Positions 10,151 through 22,625 of a stretch of DNA of 64,000 bases are shown one piece after another. This DNA is from Przewalskia tangutica. Its lineage: Eukaryota > Streptophyta > Magnoliopsida > Solanales > Solanaceae. Location: positions 88,834,764-88,898,763 of the forward strand of contig CM056718.1 of the NCBI GenBank assembly GCA_029844215.1, read 5' to 3'. The position numbers and the translations under genes were made by a program. Numbering within the stretch: the stretch's first letter is position 1; every line of letters begins with the position of its first letter. The notes beneath the pieces are model-generated. The model made no database searches and was not told where the DNA came from. It saw only the letters and a program-made list of their open reading frames with translations.

Positions 10151-12069
10151 CCCCTTAGTTGATGAACTTTCTTCATCAAAATTGAGCAATCTACAAGTCT
10201 CAAAATACTCCCTCCTCTTGTGGTTCTCGTCAAAGCCTCTCCCTCCCACTCCTAGTGGCCCTTGGCAGAGCTCCCCTCCCCTTTGTAGTGGTTGGCAGTG
10301 GGGTACCCCTAGCCTAGTTGCCTCGTATAAATACCCCTGTGGTATAGAAATACTCTTCAAGTATTGTTATAATGCCCAAAATACTTTAGCCAAATACCTT
10401 GTAGTACTTTCCAAAGTACCCTTTATCTGAAAATCCGGAAAATACTATTATACTTCCCTTTAGCCACAAAACGAAACCTAAGGAAATCTTCACCGTAGTT
10501 GAAGTTATAAGTAGAAGTTGCGTAGAACTTAAGGGTTTCTTGAGCGGATTGGAGCACTCGGAGTAGGAGCTAAACCTTGCTCGGGAGCGACATTAAACTT
10601 GGATAATTTTGGGCTTATCGAGGTAAACACTCTTGACCTTCTGTTGTAATTGGAAATTACATGTTGTTGGAATATATAGTTAAGGTATACTATATATAGA
10701 ATTGAACATAATAGTGCGGCAATGTCTTTTGACTTAAGCCTGAATTTAAAGAAGTGGCCCATCGTAATTACATAGGTGTATTCAGACATAGACTTGTGTA
10801 GTATTCGTGAGTAAAATTGTACACGTCCGGTTAGGCGTGCAAACCCCGGTTGGCTTGGTAGCGGCCCGGTAAAGAGGAGATTAACGCTGTTGCGGGGAGG
10901 TCTTGCGAATTTTACGTAGAATATGGAACGATGAGATCTAGATGTTAATGCGCCTTGTGGCCTTATAGGTTGAAGTACTACGTGTGGTGCGATCTACGTG
11001 GCTTAAGGCGTGGCCGACGGTTTGAAGTACTTGGGCGTTTTGCTATTAGTCGGCACTCGTCGCGAGGTATGTGAACCTCTTCCTATCTCTTCTAGCATGA
11101 TATGTGTGTGAACTATGTAGTACGGTGAGCGTACGTGTTAAGCGTGTTTGATTGTTTTAAAAACATAAAGTGTTATAACGGCTTTATGGGAAGTTGGTTA
11201 CAACGACTTTATGTAGGTAAGAAAATACTTTGTGGTTTTAAAAGGTAATCGATGTGAATTATAGGCGCTAGTTATAATAAAGAACTTGATGTATTTCAAA
11301 GGATTTATAAATCGTTTTGAAGGAGAGTAACACTTGGTTTTAAAGGTTTTAAAAAGAGTTATACTAGCTTATGGGAAGTTAGGTATAATGTCTTAAGAAA
11401 GGTAAAGAAAATGGTTTCTTGATGTTAGAAGTTAAAAGACTTGATCTTATAAGACAAGAGACTTAACTTATTTGTTTTAATGTGGATGTTGTGTGAAACC
11501 TCATTCGTGAGTAATGAGTACTTGGTTTTATTTAAAGGGATAATGTTTCTTGATTTCGAAATCGAATGTGTATCGACAGGACCAACTGCAGCGTTAATAA
11601 AGGAAAATGTATTGAATAATGAAGTATTGTATTAAAAACCAGTAGAAACCTCCATCTGCATAGAAGCTAAGATGAGACAAAATGATATTACATATCCTAG
11701 ATCATGGCTGCTTAATAAGATCGATTATAAACAAGAATAAACTACTCACATATAAGGCATATGTTTCTCAAATCATTAAAGGAGAATTATGTTTTAAAGG
11801 ATTAAAACTATGAACTACGAAACCTTTTCTAAAAATGAGAAACTTGAGCATTTGAAATTAGGCAAACTTGAACGTTTGGAAAATAAGGTTGTTACGTGAT
11901 TTTACAAAGGAAAGCATTTTGTTTACTTAACAATGTTCGTCACTCTATTTTTATACTACGGACATCGGGTGACTTTTATAAAAGGAATGGATCTCTTTAA
12001 AAGGAATTTAACGTACGTAGTACTTTAGGGTTAAAAACCCGGACTTTGGCATAAAATGGAAGTAACTTG

Positions 12070-12225
12070 AGTTGTGTAACTTGCCTATGCTTGTGTGGTG
12101 TAACTTGCCTATGCTTGTGTTGTGTAACTTGCCTATACTGGTTGTTGTGTAACTTGCCTATGCTTGTGTTGTGTAACTTGCCTATGCTTGTTGTTGCGTA
12201 ACTTGCTTATGCTTGTGGTGATAGC
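12070..12225 (+). repeat. About 25-bp tandem repeat in the solo LTR
   Basis: Six units of GTAACTTGCCTATGCTTGT plus a short TG-rich linker, at spacings of about 24-28 bp. Confidence 0.9.
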
Positions 12226-12261
12226 CTTGGTTGTGCAAGAATAGTTATTTTATGGACTAGC

Positions 12262-12490
12262 TCTCCATGAGGTTTCTTACTGTTCGGCCTTGGTCCCTGG
12301 TGGTCGGCTCTCGTACTTGCCCCGTCTCATGGCTGATTCGGCCTTGGTACCCTGTGTCACCCTCGACTTGCCGTTCGGTGTAGTGACGAAGTCTCGTGAT
12401 CTGACCTTGGTCCTCGTGGTCACCACCGTACTTGCCGGTCGACACGTGACCGCCTTGGTATCCGATGTCGGCTCTCGCACTTGCCGTATC
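12262..12490 (+). repeat. Degenerate about 58-bp tandem repeat in the solo LTR
   Basis: CCTTGGTMYCYGRTG and CTCGYACTTGCC phrases alternate about four times. On the other strand this is the unit seen at 27685-28150 and 33625-34080 (GGCAAGTACGAAGCCAAC), so the array is shared by this subfamily. The overlapping open frames on both strands are by-products of the repeat. Confidence 0.75.
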
Positions 12491-15400
12491 GGCCGTGTTT
12501 TGGTTGCATTATATTATTGGTACGGTCGGATCTGGTAGTTATACTTGTCTATACGGTTTTTATGACACAGTGGGACACGTGTTCATGTATACTCCTTGGT
12601 ATTGTCATATCATAAAGCTAGCGGTGAGGAAGAAATTCCACGCACGAGTGATAATTTGGAGGCGTGAGTCCACGACTTGATGAATCGTTATATGTATGTC
12701 GTAGTTTGGTCATCATACATGTCTCCGCTTTATATAGATGTTATGATTTCATTTACGGTATTCACGATTTCACATACTTGGTACTGTTATCGACCTCGCC
12801 GAGTGCGTTCATCCGCAGTAGAAATCGTTAATTTGTCGATCCCGCTCTTAGGATCACCTTTCAGATTGAAGCTCCGTTCCTTGAGGCTTATCTTTTGGTA
12901 TGTGTTCCCCGAGTTGTAGGTTCTTGTACATTGAGGGTATGGCGGGCCCTGTCCGTCATAGTTGTTGTAAATCTTAAGTGCAGCCTTTGTGTGGCGGGGT
13001 TTTGTAAAGGATTAAACTGTTCGTTTTGAAAGAGTTGTTTATATATATTTTATTGGAAGGTAACCGTTTGGTTGGCCTGTTTTATTATCTTGTCTCATGT
13101 TCATGTTTAAGTTTTTATTTCCGCTGGTTTTCTCTGATGTTGTATCACTAGGGTGCCCGGGGTAAGGCACCAGTCACGGGCCCGGGTTCGGGTCGTGACA
13201 CCACTCCACTTATCTTGCTACTTATAAGGCCATACACTTGTCAAGCATCCACACTTAGGGACATATTATATATGCAAGGTAGAGGGCTTGCAAGACTTAG
13301 CCACACTTAGAAAATATTTCATCTTTTTCTTCCTCTTCCATGTAGTTTCGTCCAAGGGCCCATTTCAAGAGCAAAAATCCTTCAAAAGTTGATGATAAAT
13401 CCTCAAACTCAAGCCTAAGATCCCTAGTGGTATACTAAGCAAGGATAACCCCTTAAACCCCCGAGATCAAGTGTTGGCCGAGAATAGAGAGCGTGAAACC
13501 CTAAGTTTTATCAACTTTTTGGAAGTGAAATAAAAAGTGAAGTTGTGTATAAACTCATAGATGTCACATATATGTGATTGGATCTTGAAGAAGTGGAGCA
13601 AAACGAAAACTGCGGACCAAAACCTAAGGGGCTGTTTTGGACGATTTCTTGGCTCAAAATGAGGTAATAATTCTTCTTCCTCCACAGTAATTGGATATTA
13701 CTTATTGTTATGTTTAAGGGATGAACTTATGTTAAAGAAGAAATGGAAAATAAGATGTGTATGAGGTAGATATGTTGTTGGCCGATTTGAGGCAATTTTG
13801 TGCCCTTGGTTTCGTTTGTTATATGGTTGTTGTTATCCACACTTGTCGCATGTTAAAATAAGTTAATATGGTTGTTGATAAGTTGGTATGTCATATATGG
13901 AGGTGTTGTAACTCGAATTGGAATAAAATGGATTAAGGAAAGAGTTATCGGATTGTAGTTGTTTTAGCCGAAAAACTGCCCAAAACTGTTAGACGTTGTC
14001 GTATCATTTTATGGACTGTTTTGGGCGTGTATAATGCTGGAAATTAAGCCCCTAATATGCATGTTTAAGTGTAGTAGTTTCTAATGAAAGTCCTAAGGAA
14101 ATAGGGGTGTGGAAAGGTGTTGAAACGCCTCACATTTTACCCTAGTTATTGCTGGATTACAGATTGTTTTTATGGGCTGATTTGTGGACTGTTTTGTCTA
14201 CCTGTGGGGCAAAATTTTACACGTCCTATTAGGCGTGTAATCCCCTTTGTATTGCTGAATTGTTGGGCCTTAAATGTGGCGTTAGGTTATTGATTTTCGG
14301 GCCTTGAAAAAGGTGGAAAAGTACGTAGAAACAAAGGAAGTGCTGCCCGATTTTCCGTAGAATAAGAGACCTTACACTTAGTATGATTCTACGTTAAAAA
14401 GTGAGGAGTTGATAGACATGTTATGATTAATATAGGTTGAAGTACTACGAGTAGCATATTCTACTTAAGGGATGGAATAGCTATCAAGGTTGAAGTACTT
14501 TGGAGCATTTTGCTACTTGTCGATAATCGTCGCGAGGTATGTGAACCTCTTCCTCCTTTTGGGCATGATTCTATGTATGAAATATACATGTGGTGTTATT
14601 TCATGATTCCTTCTACTCTTAGAAGTTAAGAGGTATGTATGTTGATTTACTCTATGTAAAAGTTACGTCTAAGTTATTCTAAGTTCTTACCAAGTCTTAT
14701 GGGGGATGTTGGTAAGAGTCGTTAGGAAGTATTTGGAGTTGAGTTGACTTTGCTAAGTTACTGCACGAATGAGAATAAGTATCGAACAAGCCATTGCAGC
14801 GTTAATAAAAGAAAATGTATCGACAATCAATTAAGTTAAAATGAGTAGAATTCTCCATCTACATAGAAGCTAAGATAATACAAAATTGTATTACATTTTC
14901 TAGATCATGGCTGTTTTAATAAGATCGTTATAAACGAGTATAACCTATTCACAACGAATAAAAGTATATGTTACTTAATTTAAAGAGTTTACATTATGAA
15001 GTTTTAAGACTACGAACCTTGAATTCATAAAAGGTTAAGAGACTTGATTTCCAAAGTAAGAAACTTGATTTCTAAAGATAAGAGACTTGAAGTATTTTGA
15101 AAGTTATGCAACTTGATTTGAAAGTATAAGTCTCTTGGTTATAAAAAGAATGAATTTGTCTAAACCATAAAGAGTTATAACGACTTTATGGGAAATTAGT
15201 TATAACGGCTTTATGGAAGGTTAAGAGAGTTGTCTATTTTGATTGATAGGCATGAGTTTCCTATGTTGTGAAATTGGAAGTTACTTGGCTAAAGGTTTAG
15301 TAACTTAATTTGAAAAATCGACATGCCTTGATACTACGGGTGTTAGTATCTTGGGATTTTATATGAAAAGGAGTCTTTTGAAAAGAATGGAAGTACGTAG

Positions 15401-15639
15401 TATTTTGGGTTAAATTCCCGGATTTTTATGTAAAACGAAAAGCGCCTTGAGTTGATAAAATGAAATTCATTTTTGTATGATAATGAAAGTCTAAAGATTT
15501 TATGAACTTGCTTATGCTTGCTTGTGATAGCCTTGAGTGCAAGTATTATATGTTTACGCTGCCGTGACTCTCAGTTGGAGAATTGGCTATCTTCTTTAAT
15601 AATTTACTTGGACGTCAGCAAGCGATGTGGAGGCTTCCA

Positions 15640-16020
15640 CGGGTATGCTTCCATTGTGATTGATACTTGGACATGCTTATACGATGTGGAATTCCGAGGC
15701 ATGCGACCAGGATGCGGGTTAGATTCCCGGATTGTTTTTATTACTCCTTGGACCTGCTTATACGATGTGGGATTTCGGGGCATGCGACCAGGAGGTGGGT
15801 TAGATTCCCGAATTTATTTTATTACCCCATGGCCATGCATATACGATGAGGGATTCCGGGGGCATGCGACCATGTTATATACGATTATTACTCCATGGAC
15901 TAGCTCCCCATGAAGACATGTACCCGAGATGAGGGATTCCACGGGCATGTTATATACGATTATTACCCCATGGATTAGCTCTCCATGAAGTCATGTACCC
16001 GAGATGAGGGATTCCACGGG
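15640..16020 (+). repeat. 81-bp tandem repeat in element A's 5' LTR
   Basis: The phrase CTTATACGATGTGGGATTCC recurs with a period of about 80-81 bp (starts near 15666, 15747 and 15827), followed by two shortened units around CATGAAGACATGTACCCGAGAT. The partner array in A's 3' LTR is at about 49440-49830. Confidence 0.85.
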
Positions 16021-16023
16021 CAT

Positions 16024-16025
<2 letters not shown>

Positions 16026-16070
<45 letters not shown>
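16026..16070. repeat. (AT)n microsatellite in A's 5' LTR
   Basis: A TA/AT run of about 45 bp inside the minisatellite block. The partner LTR has a run of only about 25 bp at about 49837-49861, so the two LTRs differ here in length. Confidence 0.95.
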
Positions 16071-16074
<4 letters not shown>

Positions 16075-16305
16075 TGTATATGTGTACGCCGACAGTGAGG
16101 TAGGATGCCACGGGCGCGTCACATGGTTATATTTTACACCTACGGCTGTCGGCAGTGATGGGGGATTCCACGGGCAGGAACTATATATATATGTTGTATA
16201 TGTGTACGCCGACAGTGAGGTAGGATGCCACGGGCGCGTCACATGGTTATAATTTACACTTACGGCTGTCGGCAGTGATGGGGGATTCCACGGGCACGCT
16301 TTGAT
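16071..16305 (+). repeat. About 120-bp tandem duplication in A's 5' LTR
   Basis: Two near-identical units run from GTATATGTGTACGCCGACAG to GATGGGGGATTCCACGGGCA. The same duplication is present at about 49862-50090 in the 3' LTR. Confidence 0.88.
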
Positions 16306-16989
16306 ATTGGTGGGCTTGAGACCCTTACCGGACTGTGTGATGATGTTTGAGGGCTTGTGTCCATAGCCCTGGTGTGACTATTGTTCATGTGTTGAAATAG
16401 TCTGTACAAGGTAAAAACTGACTTTCATTACTTTCACTTCGGCAAGGCACCGTGTACTGTTATTTTGGTTATCATACAAGTATCCATCTTTATATAGACT
16501 ATTATGATTTCATTACAGTATTTTCAGTTTCACATACTTGGTACATATTTCGTACTGACCTCCTTCGGGGGGCTGCGTTCATGCCGCAGGTTGAGGTACA
16601 TAGCTTGATGATCCTCATTCTTAGGATCACTGTTCAGCTGGTTGGAAAGCTCCATTATTTCGGAGGCTTTGTATTTTGGTACAGTTCCCTGAGGTTGTAG
16701 ATTTATGTACATTCAGGGGTATGGCGGGGCCCTGTCCCGTCACAATTGTTATGTCAAAAATTCTTAGAGGTCTGTAGTCATATCTTGTGGTTTGGGTTGT
16801 GTAAAGAAAAAAAAAGAGGTAACTGCTTTTGGGTTACGTGTATATTTTTGGAAGGTGGCCTTATCGGCTAGCCTGTTATTTATTTCTTTTGAGATGTATG
16901 TATGTTCCTCTACTATTCTCTTATGTATACCTGTAAAGGGTGCCAGGTAGGGCACCAGTCGCGAGCCCGGGGTCGGGTCGTGACAAAAG

Positions 16990-17001
16990 TGGTATCAGAG
17001 C
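16990..17001 (+). promoter_or_regulatory. Primer-binding site of element A (initiator tRNA-Met)
   Basis: TGGTATCAGAGC begins five bases after the LTR terminus TGACA. It is complementary to the 3' end of plant initiator tRNA-Met, the usual primer of this class. It is the only one of five PBS copies in the window that is unaltered. Confidence 0.95.
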
Positions 17002-17919
17002 AGTTAGTCCTCGAAAAGTGTCTACAGACCGTGTCTAGTAGAGTCTTGGTTATCGGTGTGTTGTGCACCACATCTATAACCAGGAGGCTGCAGGACATTT
17101 AGGATTGGTTTCCATTCTTCTCACTCTGAGATCATGCGATGGAGCTGTGTTGTTAGGGTCATTTCTCCCTAACGAGTTATGTTGATTGCAGCTATGAGAA
17201 AGGCAGCAGTGACCCAGGAAGGGCTATGTGGATTGCGTATCCAGGTTGGTAATGATTGTAGTATATTTGGTATTATGACATACAGTTATACGGAGTTATG
17301 TATGAGGGTCAGACGCATGTTGCCTAGAATGATTTTAGATTACCAAGAGTTGGTAAAGACTAACTAGATACCGGGAAGGTATGAAACAGTTAATGAATTC
17401 TCGCCAAGGTCTTATGTCTTATTTTGAGATAATTAGGAAGGATGAGCTGTATGATAGGGTAGTGAATCCTTAAGAAGTCATGTTAAGGAACTTAGTGGAA
17501 TACCATGTTAATAGATTAAGCTACGTGGTAGGCTTAAGAGAATTGTACGGATGAGGTCCGTATGGAGTAAGTAATGGTTGTTGTGATCAAGACAATACGA
17601 TTATGGTATTATGAGAAGTTATTGTACCCGTTTACGGAGGGACTGATAAGGTAGACTTGGAGCATGGAAAATGCGAGCCTAAGAATATTGATAACCGCCG
17701 AGACCTTAGGTATATAAGGCCTTCGCGGGCAATAAGAATCAATTCAGACTTTGGGTAAGAGTTAAGTGCGACGGTGGGTCAAGTTGAGGAGCTATTACGG
17801 GTCGCCTCATAGTTTAAAATGGAGTGGGATCAGTTGGTAGTAGTCCCGCTACGTGACAGGGTCACGAGGGTGCAAGGCCCAAGTCTAGTTAATTGTTTTA
17901 CGGGTTCGTGGACGCGTTC
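17002..17919 (+). other. Left internal part of element A, no clear coding
   Basis: A short ATG frame at 17179-17367 begins in the position expected for gag but has no recognisable capsid. Around 17819-17919 the sequence encodes GRVTRV-like and GPSLVN-like words that recur in antisense at 22870-23080 and 30960-31125. That block ends in a GGACGCGTTC run, where the minus element inserted. The rest is unrecognised. Confidence 0.5.
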
Positions 17920-18551
17920 TGTCACGGCCCGATCCCGGGCCCGTGACTGGTGCCTTACCCCGGGCACCCTAGTGATACAACATCAGAGAAAATCAGCGGA
18001 AATAAAAACTTTAAACATTAAACAAGAGATATGAATAAAAGCAACCAACCTAAGTTACCTTTTTGCATATATACTAAAGCTGAACAGCATCCTTACAAAC
18101 CTTGCCCACAACGGTACTACAGCACTTAAGAGTTTTTATACAACATGACGGGACGGGGCCCGCCATACCACGAATGTACAAGTACCTACAATGTGAGGGG
18201 ACTATACCAAAGATAAGCCTCGAGAAAGCGGAGATTCCCAATCTGCTGATCGTGATCCTATGGCGAGGATCAACGATCGTGTACCTCTACTGCGGCGTGA
18301 ACGCAGCCCGAAGAGTCGATCTGACAGTACCAAGTATGTGGCGAAAATCGTAAATGAAATCATAGTAGTCTATATAAAGCGGGAGACTGTATGATAACCA
18401 AACTACATCCATAATAAATAGCGATCATGTAAGTCGGTGACTCACGCCTCAAAGTCATCACTCAAATATAACTATGGGTCTCGCCTCAACATAAATCATG
18501 CCCGTGGAATACCTTCCCATCTTTGGCGATCTATGATATAATAACACCAAA
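17920..18551 (-). mobile_element. 3' LTR of the outer minus element, distal piece
   Basis: The plus-strand text begins TGTCACGGCCCGATCCCGGG, the reverse complement of the family LTR terminus. It stops at the nested insertion and continues at 27659. The matching stretch of the 5' LTR is 32956-33590. Confidence 0.9.
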
Positions 18552-19254
18552 GTGCATCACGACCGAACTCGGGCGTGTGGTGCCTTACCGCACCCTAGTG
18601 ATACAACATCGAGTAATCGGAACATAAAACACATACATGAAACAAATGAAGTACAAAAGCGATGTCGAGAAAACTTGCACGAGGCATATATATAAATAAC
18701 AACTCTTACAAATGAACAGTTTAATCCTTTTACAAACCCCGCCACACAGCATTACTGCACTCTAAGAAATGATACGACAACAATGACGGACAGGGGCCGT
18801 CATACCACGAATGTAGCACCTACAACGACAGTGGACTATACCAAGATAAGCCTCGGAGAAACGGAGCTTTCCCAACGCAGATCGTGACCCTAAGAGCGAG
18901 GATCAACGATCGTGTACCTTTACTGCGGCATGAACGCAGCGGCCCGAGGAGGTCGATAACAGTGCAGTATGTGAAGCGAAAATAAATCGTAAATGAAATC
19001 ATAGTAGTCTATAATGCAGGAGACATGTATGATAACCAAACTACAGTTCAAAATAATCAGTCATGTCAAGTCAGTGACTCACGCCCTCAAAGTCATCACA
19101 ATAAAACCGTACAGGGTAAGTACGAAGGCATAACCGACTACTAAGACCCCAGTACCACAAATGCCATAAACTGTATCACGAGGTCTTTCTAGACCGCACC
19201 ACATGATCGAAGCTGGCCACCGCCCGCAGATCACCGCGCGTCTATTCTCGAACT

Positions 19255-19515
19255 CTCGCACTCGCATAGGTCACACACGGACCCGCATGAGGTATTCCTC
19301 GAATCATGGTCCTGCATCACTGAGGTATACCCGCATCGAGGCGCTTAACCCCGGATCCGCCAGGCTCCGCAACCCGCATAGTCTCAAAAGACCGCATAGT
19401 CTCAACAGACGCATAGGAATCCCGCGTCGGGCTAAACACCGAATGATCAATCCGAGCTACCGCGCTCGCATAGTCACAAGGACCGCATAGCCGTAGAGAC
19501 CGCATCAAGGGTGGC
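19255..19515 (-). repeat. GC-rich tandem array in the inner 3' LTR
   Basis: Words such as GACCGCATAGTCTCAA and GGACCCGCATGAGGTATTCC are repeated in degenerate form. The partner array in the other LTR is 25080-25335. The open frames here are low in complexity and follow the repeat. Confidence 0.75.
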
Positions 19516-21433
19516 AAGCCCTCGGTATAATAAGTCAAAGGGGTATGTGATACAATAATAGTACAACGGGCTTAACGTTTAACAACGTAAGCACAACAAG
19601 AATAACCCCCTTACACAACATCACAAGATACTAACACACGTAGCATCCTAACATGTTTACTTATCAAATCAACAAGAAAGTATTACAAGGCTATCACAAA
19701 CCAACACAATCAAGTTATTCACACAAGGTACTTTATGCTAACAAGTTCGGGTATCTAACCCCAAAGTACTTCACACATTAAATCTTTAAAAGATCTGTTT
19801 CTTTCACATAAGTCACACAATACCCGTAGTATAAAATAGAGTGATTGTCTTTTTAAGTAAACTAAAACACTTACCTTTGTAAAATCAAGTAACAACATTA
19901 TTTTCCAAACGTCCAAGTTTGCCTAATTTCAAATGTTCACGCTTCTTATTTTAGAAAGGTTTAGTAGTTCAAGGTCTTATTCATTTAAGAATATAATTCT
20001 CTTTTAAACAATCGGAGAAAACATAAGCCTTATATGTGAGTAGGATATTCTTGTTTATAACAATCTTATTACAGCAGCCATGATCTAGGAAATATCATTT
20101 TGTCTCATCTTAGTTTCTATGCAGATGGAAGTTTCTCGGTTTTAATAATACTTAATTATTCAATACATTTTCCTTTATTAACTGCAGTTGGTTTGTCGAT
20201 ACACATTTACGATTTCCAAATCAAGAAACATTATCCCTTTTAAAAATCAAGTACTCATTACTCACGAATGAGGTTTCACACAAAATTCATATAATTTATT
20301 TAAGTTAAGTCTCTTATCTTACAAGATCAAGTCTCTTAACTTCTATAATAATTAAAATCATTCGTTTTATCTTTCTTAAGCCGTTATACCTAACTTCCCA
20401 TAAAGCTAGTATAACTCTTAAGCTTTTAAAACCAAGTACACTCTTCTTTTAAAAGCAGTTCTTAATTCTCAACTACTTCAAGATTATTATTATTCGGGCT
20501 TAAGTCAAAAGACATTGCCGCATAACTACGTTCAAATAACATACGTCGTCTACCGTACTACATAGTTATACACACATCATGCTAGAAGAGATAGGAAGAG
20601 GTTCACATACCTCGCGACGATTATCGACTATTAGCAAATCGCTCACTGGCCATAACCCTGGCTAGCACTGGTCCACCTTCTCAAGTAGCACGCCACTCGC
20701 AGAACATTCAACCTATACAGTTACACAAGTCTATCAAAGTCTAGACTACTCGGTAGAATAAATCTAGATGCAAGATCCTACGGAAAATTGGCGACCGCTT
20801 CCTACCCACAACTACACAAGTCTCATGTCTGATACCTAAGTAATTCTGATTCGATTCGATTCTTGGGCTTAAGTCCAAGGACATTGCCACAACATTAAGT
20901 TCAGACTATATATAGTATACTTCAACTATATATTCTAACATTATGTAATTTCCAATTACAATAGAGGACAAGATAATTACCTCGATAAGCCCATAATTAT
21001 CCGAGTTTAATGTCGATCCTTAGCAAGGTTTAGCTCAACTCAGCGCTCAACCCGCTCTAAACCACCCTTAGAAGTTCTAACCAACTTCTACACAATACTC
21101 AACGGACTATGGAGATTTTCCTAGGGTTTCGGTTTGTGGTGACGGGAAGTATAATAGTATTTCGGGCTTTTCAGAAAGGTATAACCTTAGAATACTACAA
21201 GGTATATGGCTAAGGTAATTTGGGCATTATAACAATACTTTTGAGAGTATTTCTACACCACAAAGGGGTATAATACGAAAGCAACAAGTGCTAGGGGTAC
21301 CCAGCTGCACCTCAAAGGAGGGAGGGCTCTCGGCCAGGGTGGGAGGCTTAGGACGAACTCAACACAAGGAGGGAGAAGGAGAGCTTTCAAGACTTAGGCA
21401 AATATTTGGATGAAGAAGTCTTCACTAAGGGGG

Positions 21434-21441
21434 TATTTATA
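21434..21441 (-). promoter_or_regulatory. TATA box, inner 3' LTR
   Basis: TATTTATA on the plus strand (TATAAATA on the minus), about 391 bp from the LTR start at 21832. Confidence 0.8.
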
Positions 21442-21832
21442 GGTCAAGTGAAGGCCAACCAATGGCAAGATCTTGCCAAGTGCTATGCAAGTGTAGGGCG
21501 AGATCTTGCCAAGTGCACACTAGCCAACTAACACAAAAATATCCTACCAACCCTTGACCACAATGGCCAACTTTCGCCACTACATTACCATGGTGTCCCA
21601 ATGAGAGGGTGACAAGTGTCGCCTCTTGTTGGTCCAAAATGTTACGCCTCTAAAAATCCGCAAAAATAAAAATGGCATAGCGGAAATTCCCTACGAAAGT
21701 CGTGAAAAACGTTTCACTAAAAACGACTCTAATCGGGTGTTGTGCACAAAATTAAATCGCCAAGCCTACTTGAAGTTCGAAATTTCCTACGTACGTCCCT
21801 GCGTACATACTCTGGAAATACGGGGTATAACA

Positions 21833-21850
21833 TTCTCCCCTCCTTAGAAA
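21833..21850 (-). other. Polypurine tract of the inner element
   Basis: TTCTCCCCTCCTTAG on the plus strand is a purine run on the coding strand directly before the LTR. The ACATTCGTCCCGAATGTTCC inverted motif follows, as it does beside every PPT in this window. Confidence 0.85.
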
Positions 21851-22149
21851 CATTCGTCCCGAATGTTCCTTCTAAGTCTCAAAACAAACGCGCGCCAGTA
21901 TAGTCTTCACTACTATTCTTACGAGAACAAACCTGCCACATCTGGCCACAGAAACACCCCCGCGAAATACTTACATCCAAGTCCACGAGTAAACAACACT
22001 AACATCACCAAAATGATACTACTTTGTCACTTTGTCGCGAGCCTTGCTCCGACGACCCAACAAATGGTACCGGGCTGCATGCGATCACTGAAGCTGTCGT
22101 ACACTCGAATTCTTACCACATTTCTGATACTGCTTTAGTATCCAAAACT

Positions 22150-22625
22150 CGGGGTTACTATCTCTTAACGTGGGCATCATTTACTGGGAACATTCTGGAT
22201 GGATCTTCGATACTTTCCCGAACATAACAATACGAAAGACCGGACGTCCTGCCTCCTAAGTCGGACGGCAAATGCTAACATATAGGCAACCTGGCCTATT
22301 CTTCACATGAACTCACAAAGGGCCCAAAGTAACTCGGCCACGTTTCCTCTGCTTTCCCAAAGCTCGCCACACTCGACAGGTGGTACTTTCAAGAAGACCG
22401 ATCGGCTGAACTCTAAGCGTCGTCGCCGATTATCCGCACGATTCCTCTGAGCTGCCAGAACTTCTTCTAGACAAGCTTCTCACTAACCACGGTCTGCTGG
22501 AACAAGCCTGAACCGACTGTCTGAACCTTGCCAACATCGAACCAATCGACCGGCAACTTACACTTCCGCCTTTACAAGGCTTCATAAGGCGACATCCGAA
22601 CACTGCAATGGTAGCTAAAACACTT
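22150..22625 (-). pseudogene. Integrase C-terminal relic of the inner element
   Basis: Read on the minus strand, the frame that ends at 22572 contains SYHCSVRMSPYEAL, the conserved segment after the integrase catalytic core of Ty3/gypsy elements. Downstream words in shifting frames include RADNRRRRLEFS, VFLKVPPVE and GQVAYML. These fit the linker and GPY/F region in the proper order. Frameshifts and stops are frequent and the catalytic DDE core is absent, so it cannot be functional. The outer element lacks this block: there the spacer passes directly from the region near 30900 to the one near 30960. Confidence 0.7.

Larger units (their letters stand above)
9733..13200 (+). mobile_element. Solo LTR (3468 bp) with 5-bp target duplication
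   Basis: The sequence starts TGTTATACCCCGTATTTCC and ends GGGTTCGGGTCGTGACA. CCACT flanks it on both sides (9728-9732 and 13201-13205). The uninterrupted allele in A's 3' LTR near 37301 has one CCACT followed by CCACTT, which confirms insertion with a 5-bp duplication. There is no PBS, internal region or second LTR, so this is a solo LTR left by recombination between the two LTRs of a full element. Its start matches that of the minus-strand elements at 17920-36487 and 18557-27658. Confidence 0.93.
9312..16985 (+). mobile_element. 5' LTR of element A (interrupted)
   Basis: It begins TGTTACACCCC and ends CGGGTCGTGACA at 16985, directly before AAAG and the PBS. It is broken at 9733-13200 by a solo LTR. 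The 3' LTR copy at 36904 onwards shows the intact junction (GTGGGTCCCACTCCACTT near 37297-37314). Internal landmarks include a TATAAGGC promoter-like site near 13225, a GAGGTAATAA motif near 13660, a CGCGAGGTATGTGAACC motif near 14531, TTTATGGGAAATTAG near 15185 and minisatellites at 15640-16310. Confidence 0.88.
18557..21832 (-). mobile_element. 3' LTR of the inner minus element
   Basis: It runs from TCACGACCGAACTCGG to GGGGTATAACA, directly followed by the reverse-complement polypurine tract. It contains the tandem array at 19255-19515, the conserved TTCCCATAAAGC block near 20397, the GGTTCACATACCTCGCG motif near 20600 and the TATTTATA box at 21434. Confidence 0.9.

Noticed and set aside
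16026..16070. AT-rich tract as an origin or matrix-attachment region
   Set aside because: It is a simple (AT)n microsatellite inside an LTR minisatellite; nothing else supports such a role.
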